Assembly (NCBI GenBank): GCA_017544125.1
Contig: JAFYET010000369.1
Coordinates: 1-6,132 of the forward strand
Reading direction: 5' to 3'
Source: Ruminococcus sp.
GTDB taxonomy: Bacteria > Bacillota > Clostridia > Oscillospirales > Ruminococcaceae
DNA length: 6,132 bases
Positions 1-5,325 of this stretch are shown here, in pieces (within the stretch, counting starts at the first letter, position 1; each line of letters starts with the position of its first letter). The translations under genes and the position numbers were made by a program. The notes under the pieces were generated by a model. That model ran no database searches and had not been told where the DNA came from. It saw only the letters and a list, made by a program, of their open reading frames with translations.

Positions 1-539
1 CCCATAAGCGCCTTTATCTCTATCATCTGCACCGGCTCAACGCCGTATTCCTGCCTTATGCGCTCGGGGGTGTATATCTTCGTTTCCTTGTTTGATGCAA
101 GGCGCACGGTGGTCTTGTCGGTGACGAGCTGATAGCTGTCACGGTCGCCCGTTAAGATAAAGCACTCGCCGCCCTCTTTCTCTGCAATGCGTGAGAGGGT
201 GCCCAAGATATCATCAGCCTCATACCCCTCGCAGGTGACAACGGTTATGCCAAGCTCTGTGAGCAGCGCCTTTATCTGCGGCATCTGCTGTGCAAGCTCC
301 TCGGGCATACCCTTGCGGTTTGCCTTGTAGGCAGCATCTGCCTTGTGGCGGAATGTTGGCGCTTTAAGATCAAACGCCACCGCCACATGGTCGGGCTTTA
401 CCGCATCTATCTCCTTTAAATAGATGTTCATAAACCCTGTAAGTGCGTTGGTATATCTGCCCTTTGAGTTAGTAAGGGCCTTTATCCCGTAAAAAGCACG
501 GTTCATTATACTGTTTCCGTCAATAGCAAGCAAGCGCAT
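1..539 (-). CDS. polA: DNA polymerase I, N-terminal 5'-nuclease part (partial, runs off left edge)
   Basis: DNA polymerase I fills gaps and removes RNA primers in replication and repair. Only the first 179 codons are present, all within the 5'-3' exonuclease (FEN-like) domain. Visible family landmarks are the start MRLLAIDGNS with the first metal-binding Asp (D7), R14-A-F-Y, FDLKAPTFRH at 57-65 (helical-arch region), GYEADDIL at 105-112 with the paired acidic metal ligands, and TGDRDSYQL at 130-138 with further acidic ligands. These align closely with the well-known Taq/E. coli Pol I pattern. The start is well supported: GGAGG (547-551) lies 7 nt upstream of the ATG, and a promoter lies at 664-692. 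The reading frame is intact up to the edge. The polymerase domain, and any 3'-5' exonuclease domain, lie outside the window, so a stand-alone 5' nuclease cannot be strictly excluded. Full Pol I is much more likely. Confidence 0.95.
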   Translation of the reverse strand, partial: MRLLAIDGNSIMNRAFYGIKALTNSKGRYTNALTGFMNIYLKEIDAVKPDHVAVAFDLKAPTFRHKADAAYKANRKGMPEELAQQMPQIKALLTELGITVVTCEGYEADDILGTLSRIAEKEGGECFILTGDRDSYQLVTDKTTVRLASNKETKIYTPERIRQEYGVEPVQMIEIKALM

Positions 540-557
540 AAGCAAACCTCCGTTTTC

Positions 558-659
558 TAATGCATAATTGCGGTGTCGCCCTGCGGGCGACGAATCTTAA
601 ATAACAACGCCCGAATGGGCATCCGTCCGCCGCAAGGCGGACTCAATAATTATGCATTA
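558..659. repeat. Modular intergenic repeat, copy 1: three hairpins bounded by a 12-bp inverted repeat
   Basis: The ends are a perfect 12-bp inverted repeat (TAATGCATAATT at 558-569, AATTATGCATTA at 648-659). Inside are three hairpins: GTCGCCC-TGC-GGGCGAC (575-591), GCCC-GAAT-GGGC (609-620) and GTCCGCC-GCAA-GGCGGAC (625-642). The block 608-623 and the block 648-660 recur exactly in copy 2 near 1359-1407, with a different GC hairpin between them. No coding capacity is credible, so this resembles a small non-autonomous palindromic repeat of the REP/MITE type. It occupies the predicted polA 5' UTR and leaves the polA Shine-Dalgarno site just outside the left arm. No target-site duplication was recognised. 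Confidence 0.75.
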
Positions 660-663
660 TCTT

Positions 664-692
664 ATTATATCACAATTCTCCCTCGTTATCAA
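664..692 (-). promoter_or_regulatory. polA promoter (-35 TTGATA, -10 TATAAT)
   Basis: On the minus strand, TTGATA (687-692) and TATAAT (664-669) are separated by exactly 17 bp. A TG one base before the -10 box makes it an extended -10. The predicted transcript start is near 657, giving a 5' UTR of about 118 nt that is almost entirely the repeat element 558-659. The promoter lies just downstream of the mscL terminator, so polA is probably an independent unit. Confidence 0.82.
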
Positions 693-716
693 GCACCGAA
701 TGCGCAAAAAAGATAT

Positions 717-750
717 ATAAAAAGCACGCCCGATTTTGTGCGGGCGTGCT
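717..750 (-). terminator. Rho-independent terminator of mscL
   Basis: Seven bases after the mscL stop, on the minus strand, a perfect 10-bp stem (AGCACGCCCG and CGGGCGTGCT, loop CACAAAAT) is followed directly by a run of Us and then AUAU. This is a textbook intrinsic terminator. It separates mscL from polA. Confidence 0.9.
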
Positions 751-757
751 GTGTGAA

Positions 758-1171
758 TTATTCCTTCTTTGCGTTTGCTTCTGCCTGAGCCTTTAACAGG
801 TCTCTTATCTCTGTGAGAAGAACTTCTTCCTTCGGCGGCTCTGCTGCTGCTTCTTCCTCTTCCTTCTTCTTGCCCATTGTCATGAGCTTGTTTACAGCCT
901 TTATCATGAGGAATATGCACAGTGCCATGATGATGAAGTTGATAACGGTCGAAATGAAGTGACCGTAGTCTATGTACTGATTGCCGATCAGGTGTATCCT
1001 GCCGCCAACCTCAGCGCCGCCTATGCAGCCGATGAGGGGGTTGATAAAGTCATCTGTGAAAGCAGTAACTATATCACCGAAAGCAGCACCGATGATAACA
1101 CCGACTGCCATATCCATTACATTGCCCTTAAGAGCAAATTCCTTGAACTCGCTTATGAATTTTTTGAACAT
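758..1171 (-). CDS. mscL: Large-conductance mechanosensitive channel MscL
   Basis: This is a homo-pentameric inner-membrane channel that opens under high membrane tension and releases solutes during hypo-osmotic shock. The predicted protein has 137 residues, matching the usual length of about 136. It has a short amphipathic N-terminal helix (MFKKFISEFKEFALKGN), the glycine-rich pore-lining first membrane helix (about 17-45, with AVGVIIGAAFG at 22-32), an extracytoplasmic loop (about 46-70), a second membrane helix (about 72-98), a charged linker rich in Lys/Glu, and the conserved C-terminal helix KEEVLLTEIRDLLK (114-127). The frame stays open to an ATG at 1243, but that ATG lies inside the -35 box, so the longer start is rejected. 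Two in-frame ATGs remain, at 1180 and 1171. The GGAAAGGA ribosome site ends about 1 nt before the first and 10 nt before the second, and family N-termini match the second. Confidence 0.95.
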   Translation of the reverse strand: MFKKFISEFKEFALKGNVMDMAVGVIIGAAFGDIVTAFTDDFINPLIGCIGGAEVGGRIHLIGNQYIDYGHFISTVINFIIMALCIFLMIKAVNKLMTMGKKKEEEEAAAEPPKEEVLLTEIRDLLKAQAEANAKKE

Positions 1172-1181
1172 TGTTCTCATA

Positions 1182-1189
1182 TCCTTTCC
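1182..1189 (-). promoter_or_regulatory. mscL ribosome-binding site that decides the start
   Basis: GGAAAGGA on the minus strand is 10 nt upstream of the ATG at 1171 but only about 1 nt upstream of the ATG at 1180. The spacing favours 1171, slightly long but workable. The 1180 ATG would be too close. Confidence 0.65.
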
Positions 1190-1214
1190 AAAATATAGCT
1201 TTTCAAGCACTTTT

Positions 1215-1243
1215 ATAATACCACATTCTGAACGCTTTTTCAA
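1215..1243 (-). promoter_or_regulatory. mscL promoter (-35 TTGAAA, -10 TATTAT)
   Basis: On the minus strand, TTGAAA (1238-1243) and TATTAT (1215-1220) are 17 bp apart. The predicted transcript start near 1208 gives a 5' UTR of about 37 nt before the 1171 start. This fits a stand-alone mscL unit closed by the terminator at 717-750. Confidence 0.72.
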
Positions 1244-1273
1244 CAGATTATTATTATTTTTGCACCAAAACGC

Positions 1274-1323
1274 TCATTTTCGTCAAAATGTTCAATTTTA
1301 TATCACGTTTTTAGACGAAATGA
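1274..1323. repeat. Imperfect inverted repeat upstream of the mscL promoter
   Basis: TCATTTTCGTC (1274-1284) is mirrored by GACGAAATGA (1314-1323), with one A fewer and an AT-rich 29-nt centre. It lies just upstream of the mscL -35 box. It could be a regulator-binding site or a weak hairpin. No U-tract follows on either strand, so it is not called a terminator. Function is unknown. Confidence 0.35.
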
Positions 1324-1358
1324 CCGCTTGTAAGCAGTAACAGCTGCGCCCCCACTTC

Positions 1359-1418
1359 CGCCCGAATGGGCATCTGCGGCGTAAGCCGCACCTTAATTAT
1401 GCATTATGCATTATTCAT
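1359..1418. repeat. Modular intergenic repeat, copy 2, overlapping the 3' end of the MATE gene
   Basis: It carries the same 16-bp block as copy 1 (CGCCCGAATGGGCATC, 1359-1374, forming the GCCC-GAAT-GGGC hairpin). Next is a second hairpin, TGCGGC-GTAA-GCCGCA (1375-1390), then AATTATGCATTAT (1395-1407), identical to 648-660 of copy 1. The ATGCATT unit is then duplicated (1399-1412) and runs into ATTCATTC. The left inverted-repeat arm and first hairpin of copy 1 are not evident here. The right part overlaps the last codons and stop of the MATE gene on the minus strand. On that strand the hairpins are not followed by a U-run, so a terminator role is doubtful. Confidence 0.7.
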
Positions 1419-2763
1419 TCCTGTCGGGTATCTCCCTTGCTATCTGCCGCATTGTTATCTTGTAGAATATCAGCGATACTATCATCGCCACACACCAGCC
1501 TATTGGCCACGAAAGCCATATGCCCCTTGCCTGCCCCATCTGACCGGAGAGGATAAACGCAAGCACTACCCTAAGTATCAGGTCAGAAAACGTAGTGCCC
1601 ATGAAAAACGGCATACGCCCCGTGCCACGCAAAAGCCCGTCAGCCATTAGCTTTATGCCCACGACGGTGTAGAAGGGCGCTACTATTTTAAGGAACTCGC
1701 TGCCCGCATCTATAACACCTTTGCCTGCGCCCCTGTCAAGGAACAGCCCCATCATAACATCCGGCAGTATAAAATAGCACAGAATAAACGGCAGCGACAC
1801 TATCAGCGCCATTACTATGCCGGCACGGAAGCCCTGCCGTATGCGCTCTTTGTTGCCTGCGCCGTAGCTCTGTGCGCAGAAGCCCGAAAGCGCATTGCCC
1901 ATAGTCGAAAAGCTGGTAACGCCGAAGGTGTTTAGCTTCATGGCAGCGCTGAAGCCTGCTATAACGCTCTTGCCGTAGCTGTTTACAAGCCCCTGAATGA
2001 AGATGTTGCCTACCGATACAAAGCTCTGCTGTAATATGCTCGGTACTGCGTATGCAGATACCCGCCTCAGCATCGGCCACGAGAAAAGCTCGGCTCTCTC
2101 CTCGGTCTTTATCTCCCTCAGCTTTTTGAGTATCACGATTACCGAGAGTATGCAGGATACCCCCTGTGCGATAAAGGTCGCCCACGCCGCACCCGCAACG
2201 CCCCACTTGAAGCCCGCAACAAATAAAAGGTCAAGCGCCACATTGCCCACCGATGAGCCTATCAGGAATATAAGCGGCGTTCTAGAATCGCCTAAAGCCG
2301 TGAAAACGCCCGTGCAGACGTTGTATACAAATAAGAACACCAGCCCCAGGGTAAAGATGTTCATATACACCGCACTGTCGCCTAAAATGTCGGCAGGGGT
2401 GTTTACTGCCCGAAGCAGGGGCTTGCAGAATATCAGCCCCAGCAAGGTGAGTATAAGTGCCACCGATGTGCTTGCTATCAGCGTGGTGGTGGCTGATGTC
2501 TTTACACGCATATAGTTTTTAGCGCCGAAATACTGCGATATGACCACCGCACAGCCTACATTGCTGCCCACGGCTACCGCCATGAATATCATGGTTATGG
2601 GGTATGATGCGCCTATTGCCGCAAGTGCGTCCTCCCCGGCAAACTGCCCCGCTATCGCCGAGTCGGCAATGCTGTAAAGCTGCTGAAAAACAACGCTTAA
2701 AAACATCGGCAGAGTAAATGCCCACAGCACCTTTGTGGGCGAACCGACTGTAAGGTCTTTCAT
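1411..2763 (-). CDS. MATE-family multidrug/toxin efflux transporter
   Basis: This is an inner-membrane antiporter of the MATE family (DinF/NorM/MepA relatives), expected to export organic cations, drugs or metabolites in exchange for Na+ or H+. The substrate cannot be read from sequence. At 450 residues it has the usual family length, with about twelve hydrophobic segments in two similar halves. Landmarks in the first half are P19 in the first helix, SIADSAIAGQFAGEDALAAIG (31-51) with the membrane acidic D34, the loop motif GDSRTP (158-163), and NVALDLLFVAGFKWGVAGAAWAT (174-196). In the second half, LLRGTGRMPFFM is the counterpart of GDSRTP. AAAGGG lies 7 nt upstream of the ATG. No convincing own promoter is seen, so it may be co-transcribed with the cobD-like gene 87 bp upstream. 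The final Asn-Glu-stop codons lie in the repeat at 1359-1418. Confidence 0.93.
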   Translation of the reverse strand: MKDLTVGSPTKVLWAFTLPMFLSVVFQQLYSIADSAIAGQFAGEDALAAIGASYPITMIFMAVAVGSNVGCAVVISQYFGAKNYMRVKTSATTTLIASTSVALILTLLGLIFCKPLLRAVNTPADILGDSAVYMNIFTLGLVFLFVYNVCTGVFTALGDSRTPLIFLIGSSVGNVALDLLFVAGFKWGVAGAAWATFIAQGVSCILSVIVILKKLREIKTEERAELFSWPMLRRVSAYAVPSILQQSFVSVGNIFIQGLVNSYGKSVIAGFSAAMKLNTFGVTSFSTMGNALSGFCAQSYGAGNKERIRQGFRAGIVMALIVSLPFILCYFILPDVMMGLFLDRGAGKGVIDAGSEFLKIVAPFYTVVGIKLMADGLLRGTGRMPFFMGTTFSDLILRVVLAFILSGQMGQARGIWLSWPIGWCVAMIVSLIFYKITMRQIAREIPDRNE

Positions 2764-2800
2764 AAATTATCCCTTTCGTTTATAATGTGTATGCACAAGT

Positions 2801-2840
2801 AAGAGGTAAGAAACCGCAGATATACGCTTTCTTACCTCTT
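2801..2840 (-). terminator. Strong hairpin between cobD-like and MATE genes, possible terminator or attenuator
   Basis: A perfect 13-bp inverted repeat (AAGAGGTAAGAAA at 2801-2813, TTTCTTACCTCTT at 2828-2840) with a 14-nt centre starts 10 bases after the cobD-like stop on the minus strand. The bases that follow (ACTTGTGC) are not a proper U-run, so termination may be partial. It lies directly upstream of the MATE ribosome site. This position would also suit an attenuator or an RNA-processing/stability hairpin within a two-gene transcript. Confidence 0.5.
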
Positions 2841-2850
2841 GTATTTCTAC

Positions 2851-3813
2851 TTAAAAAATTATCCCGAGTATCAGCCTTATGAGCATAAACCCGACAGCTG
2901 CTATGAACACAGCGCCGTAGGATATCTGCTGTGCGTAGAAGATGTCGCTCTGGTCGGGTTCCTTTTTCGGGTCGCCTATATGCTGGCTGGCTACAAAAGG
3001 CTCATCAGCATATGTGTTGCCGACTACCTCGATGTCAAGAGCACCCGCAAACGCCGCAACTGTCTGCGATGCGTTTATGTTGCCTAAGTTTTTTCCGTCA
3101 CGCTTCCATATCTTCTGTGCGTTGTTAAAATCAAGTGCCAATAGCCGTGCGTCCTTTACGCTTAAAAAGGCTGCAAGCCTTGCCGGGAAATAGCCCAGCA
3201 CATCGTTCATGCCCCTTGCTGCGAGTGAGAAGTATATGTCCTCATTCCTTACCGCACGGGCAGTTCTGTTTATAACAAGATACACAAGCCCGCCTATGCC
3301 GCCGCCTATGAATATAAAGCAAAGGGGCGCTACGGCGTTTTCAAATGTGTATTCGGCTATCGCCCTTACCGAGAGCTTTACTATCTCGTCCTCACGCATA
3401 CCCTTGGTGTTCTCGCCCGTCATCTCTGCGAGCTTTCTGCGGGCGGCGAGGGGCTTGCCCTTGCGAAGTGCCTTTAGTATGCCCGAGCCGTAGTAGTTGA
3501 CCTTCTTCTCATTAAGAGCGCCGAAAACATAAAAGCTCTCGACTATTACCCCCACTACCGGGTACAGCTTGTATGCAAGCACTAAAAGCACCACCGCCGG
3601 AGCTATGAAAATTATGACCATTATCGCTAAAAGCAGGCTGCCCGCCAGCGTCTGCCCCTCGTGAGAGGAAACATAGCGGTCACGCAGCTTGTCCTTGAAA
3701 AAGCGTGCGGTCTTTTCCATGAATTTTGATAAGCTGTATGCCGAGAGAATATCCCCGAACATCATATCCATAACATATCCCGCAGCAAGCGCCACAAGGG
3801 AATATACCAACAT
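2851..3813 (-). CDS. Divergent CobD/CbiB-family membrane protein
   Basis: The 320-residue protein has CobD/CbiB-family length and overall layout. This family makes adenosylcobinamide phosphate in the cobalamin pathway. There are hydrophobic segments near 1-20, 57-97, 161-182 and 298-320. Family-like stretches include ARRKLAEMTGENT (124-136), AIAEYTFENAVAPLCFIFIG (151-170), YFPARLAAFL (208-217), AAFAGALDI (253-261) and HIGD (278-281). Motifs recalled as near-invariant are altered: ENTVDG reads EYTFEN, the NTLDSMVGY region reads NRTARAVR with about two residues missing, and the SPNA-x(n)-PEA segment reads INASQTVAA. Catalytic function is therefore doubtful. It may be a paralogue with another role. 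No cobalamin gene or cobalamin riboswitch is nearby. GGTGA, within AGGGTGA, lies 4 nt before the ATG. Family membership is fairly sure; activity is not. Confidence 0.8.
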   Translation of the reverse strand: MLVYSLVALAAGYVMDMMFGDILSAYSLSKFMEKTARFFKDKLRDRYVSSHEGQTLAGSLLLAIMVIIFIAPAVVLLVLAYKLYPVVGVIVESFYVFGALNEKKVNYYGSGILKALRKGKPLAARRKLAEMTGENTKGMREDEIVKLSVRAIAEYTFENAVAPLCFIFIGGGIGGLVYLVINRTARAVRNEDIYFSLAARGMNDVLGYFPARLAAFLSVKDARLLALDFNNAQKIWKRDGKNLGNINASQTVAAFAGALDIEVVGNTYADEPFVASQHIGDPKKEPDQSDIFYAQQISYGAVFIAAVGFMLIRLILGIIF

Positions 3814-3862
3814 CTTTTCACCCTATTTCAGACTATTATCGACTAATTTACATCTAAAAACT

Positions 3863-3891
3863 ATTATAACAGATAAAAAAAATAAAATCAA
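3863..3891 (-). promoter_or_regulatory. Promoter of the cobD-like gene (-35 TTGATT, -10 TATAAT)
   Basis: On the minus strand, TTGATT (3886-3891) and TATAAT (3863-3868) are 17 bp apart, with a TG one base before the -10 box. The transcript would start near 3856, giving a 5' UTR of about 43 nt. That is too short for a cobalamin riboswitch. Confidence 0.8.
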
Positions 3892-3932
3892 TAGTCATTT
3901 TTATCAATTTCCCCAAAGTTTGCAGAGTATTA

Positions 3933-3961
3933 TTGACAAGAAATCAAAAAAGTAATATAAT
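3933..3961 (+). promoter_or_regulatory. alaA promoter (-35 TTGACA, -10 TATAAT)
   Basis: Perfect consensus boxes TTGACA (3933-3938) and TATAAT (3956-3961) are separated by 17 bp. The predicted start near 3968 gives a leader of about 75 nt. It is divergent from the cobD-like promoter, with 41 bp between the two -35 boxes, so one bound regulator could affect both. Confidence 0.88.
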
Positions 3962-3990
3962 ATCTACTGTATGGATTAGATAATATATGT

Positions 3991-4038
3991 GTCAGAGGGC
4001 GGTGCTGCCGCTTGTTTCTGACCGGGAAGGAAGTCCTT
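3991..4038 (+). promoter_or_regulatory. Structured leader of alaA with ribosome site in a hairpin
   Basis: GTCAGA (3991-3996) pairs with TCTGAC (4017-4022) around an inner GCGG/CCGC stem (3999-4002 with 4008-4011). Immediately after, AAGG-AAGT-CCTT (4027-4038) can form a small hairpin, extendable by G-U pairs, that contains the Shine-Dalgarno purines GGAAGGAAG 9 nt before the ATG. This could modulate translation. It matches no riboswitch class I recognise, and the pairing was judged by eye only. Confidence 0.4.
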
Positions 4039-4042
4039 TTTA

Positions 4043-5260
4043 ATGAAAACACTCGGCAAATCGCACAAGCTCGATAATGTATGCTATGATATAAGAGGCC
4101 CGGTAATGGACGAGGCAAACGCCATGATAGCCAAGGGCGAGAAGATACTAAAGCTCAACATCGGCAACCCCGCACCCTTCCGCTTCCGTGCGCCTGATGA
4201 GCTTATAGCTCAGATGACCTCGACGCTCACAGAAGTCGAGGGCTATTCCGATTCAAAGGGTCTTTTAGCCGCAAGAGAGGCGATAGCTGCTTATGATAAG
4301 ACAAAGGGCATCGAGGGCGTTGCCCCCGATGATATATATACACGCAACGGTGCATCAGAGCTTATAACTATGAGTATGCAGGCACTTCTGGATAACGGCG
4401 ATGAGGTGCTCGTTCCTGCACCCGATTACCCTCTGTGGACGGCATCTGTTACCCTTGCAGGCGGCACGGCAGTTCACTATATCTGCGACGAGCAGTCTGA
4501 CTGGTACCCCGATATCGAGGATATGCGCTCAAAGATAACCGACAAGACAAAAGGCATAGTTATCATAAACCCCAACAACCCCACAGGTGCCCTCTACCCG
4601 AGAGAGGTGCTCGAGCAGATAGCACAGCTCGCAAGAGAAAACGGGCTTATCATCTTCTCCGACGAGATATATGACAGGCTGCTTATGGACGGCAACACAC
4701 ACACATCTATCGCATCTATATGCCCCGATGTCTTCTGCGTTACCTTCAACGGTCTTTCCAAGTCGCATATGATAGCAGGCTTCCGCTGCGGGTGGATGAG
4801 CTTATCGGGCAGCAAGACAAACGTCAAGGGCTATATCGAGGGTCTCAATATGCTCTCCTCAATGCGCCTTTGTTCGAACGTTCCCGCTCAGGCAGTTATA
4901 CCCGTTGCGCTTAAGTCAAACCCCCAGCTTGAAACGCTTTTAGCCCCCGGCGGGCGCATCTATGAGCAGAGGGAGTATATCGTCAACAGGCTCAACTCCA
5001 TTGACGGTATGTCGGCAGTCCGCCCCAAGGCGGCGTTCTATATATTCCCGAAGATAGACGCTAAGCGCTTCAACATCACAAACGATGAGCAGTTCGTGCT
5101 TGACTTCTTAAAGGCAAAGCACATTCTCCTCGTTCACGGCGGCGGCTTCCACTGGGAGACCCCCGACCACTTCCGTATTGTATACCTCCCCGACCTCGAG
5201 TCACTAAAGACCTCAATGGACGCTCTGGAGGATTTCTTGAAGACATATAAACAGAAATAA
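4043..5260 (+). CDS. alaA: PLP-dependent alanine aminotransferase, AlaA type
   Basis: This is a cytosolic fold-type I (class I/II) aminotransferase that makes alanine from pyruvate with glutamate as amino donor. The 405-residue product matches the length of E. coli AlaA and aligns along its whole length from memory. Landmarks are KLDNVCYDIRGPV (9-21), LNIGNPAPF (38-46), the cofactor-phosphate region RNGASELI (101-108), PAPDYPLWTA (125-134), NPNNPTG (176-182) with the cofactor-contacting Asn179, SDEIY (206-210) with Asp207 for the pyridine nitrogen and Tyr210, NGLSK (236-240) with Schiff-base Lys240, and DHFRIV (375-380) with Arg378 for the substrate carboxylate. All key residues are present. 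The start is supported by GGAAGGAAG 9 nt upstream and a consensus promoter. It is single-gene by layout, followed by a hairpin and then a separate metG promoter. Substrate preference within the subgroup (alanine, or possibly valine) is inferred. Confidence 0.93.
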   Translation: MKTLGKSHKLDNVCYDIRGPVMDEANAMIAKGEKILKLNIGNPAPFRFRAPDELIAQMTSTLTEVEGYSDSKGLLAAREAIAAYDKTKGIEGVAPDDIYTRNGASELITMSMQALLDNGDEVLVPAPDYPLWTASVTLAGGTAVHYICDEQSDWYPDIEDMRSKITDKTKGIVIINPNNPTGALYPREVLEQIAQLARENGLIIFSDEIYDRLLMDGNTHTSIASICPDVFCVTFNGLSKSHMIAGFRCGWMSLSGSKTNVKGYIEGLNMLSSMRLCSNVPAQAVIPVALKSNPQLETLLAPGGRIYEQREYIVNRLNSIDGMSAVRPKAAFYIFPKIDAKRFNITNDEQFVLDFLKAKHILLVHGGGFHWETPDHFRIVYLPDLESLKTSMDALEDFLKTYKQK

Positions 5261-5296
5261 TGAATAAAGAATAGTGAAAAGTGAATAATGAATAAT
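5261..5296 (+). repeat. AT-rich TGAATAA repeats starting at the alaA stop codon
   Basis: Directly after the TAA stop come TGAATAA (5261-5267) and then TGAATAATGAATAAT (5282-5296). The motif resembles the GAATGAATAATGCAT sequence that forms the end of the MATE gene on the minus strand (within 1399-1420). Both copies sit at a stop codon. It seems to be part of a dispersed intergenic repeat family. No function is assigned. Confidence 0.45.
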
Positions 5297-5299
5297 ATG

Positions 5300-5325
5300 A
5301 GGTATCGCCTTTTCGGGCGATACCT
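5300..5325 (+). terminator. Hairpin downstream of alaA, probable terminator
   Basis: A perfect 10-bp stem (AGGTATCGCC and GGCGATACCT, loop TTTTCG) ends 65 bases after the alaA stop. It is followed by TTAACTG repeats rather than a clean U-run, so termination efficiency is uncertain. The TCGCC/GGGCGA core resembles the first hairpin of the repeat at 575-591. It may therefore be a repeat-derived hairpin doing terminator work. Confidence 0.55.

Noticed and set aside
540..660. CRISPR array or tRNA in the hairpin-rich spacer
   Set aside because: There are no regularly spaced direct repeats and no cloverleaf or TTCRANY-like arm. The structure is a set of independent hairpins with an inverted-repeat frame.
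573..788. Plus-strand open frame of 71 codons spanning the repeat and the mscL terminator
   Set aside because: It is composed of repeat hairpins, the polA promoter region and the terminator. It has no supporting ribosome site and no protein-like composition.
1172..1243. Extended mscL start at 1243 (24 extra residues) or at 1180
   Set aside because: The 1243 ATG lies within the predicted -35 box, upstream of the transcript start. The 1180 ATG is only about 1 nt from the ribosome site. The extra residues do not match MscL N-termini.
1359..1390. Intrinsic terminator for the MATE gene
   Set aside because: The two short hairpins are present on the minus strand, but no U-run follows either. They are better described as repeat modules.
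1997..2515. Plus-strand open frame of 172 codons inside the MATE gene
   Set aside because: It is antisense to a clearly coding transporter. Its product has low-complexity Ser/Thr/Pro composition and no recognisable domain.
3814..3862. Cobalamin riboswitch expected upstream of a CobD-like gene
   Set aside because: The predicted leader is only about 43 nt and shows no B12-box-like sequence. A cobalamin riboswitch needs much more space.
4017..4036. TCTGACCGGGAAGGAAGTCC resembles the apical GGAAGGAAG motif of signal recognition particle RNA
   Set aside because: The purine run is ideally placed as the alaA ribosome site. The paired SRP core (the asymmetric loop partner and the long helix) is absent, so the likeness is treated as coincidental.
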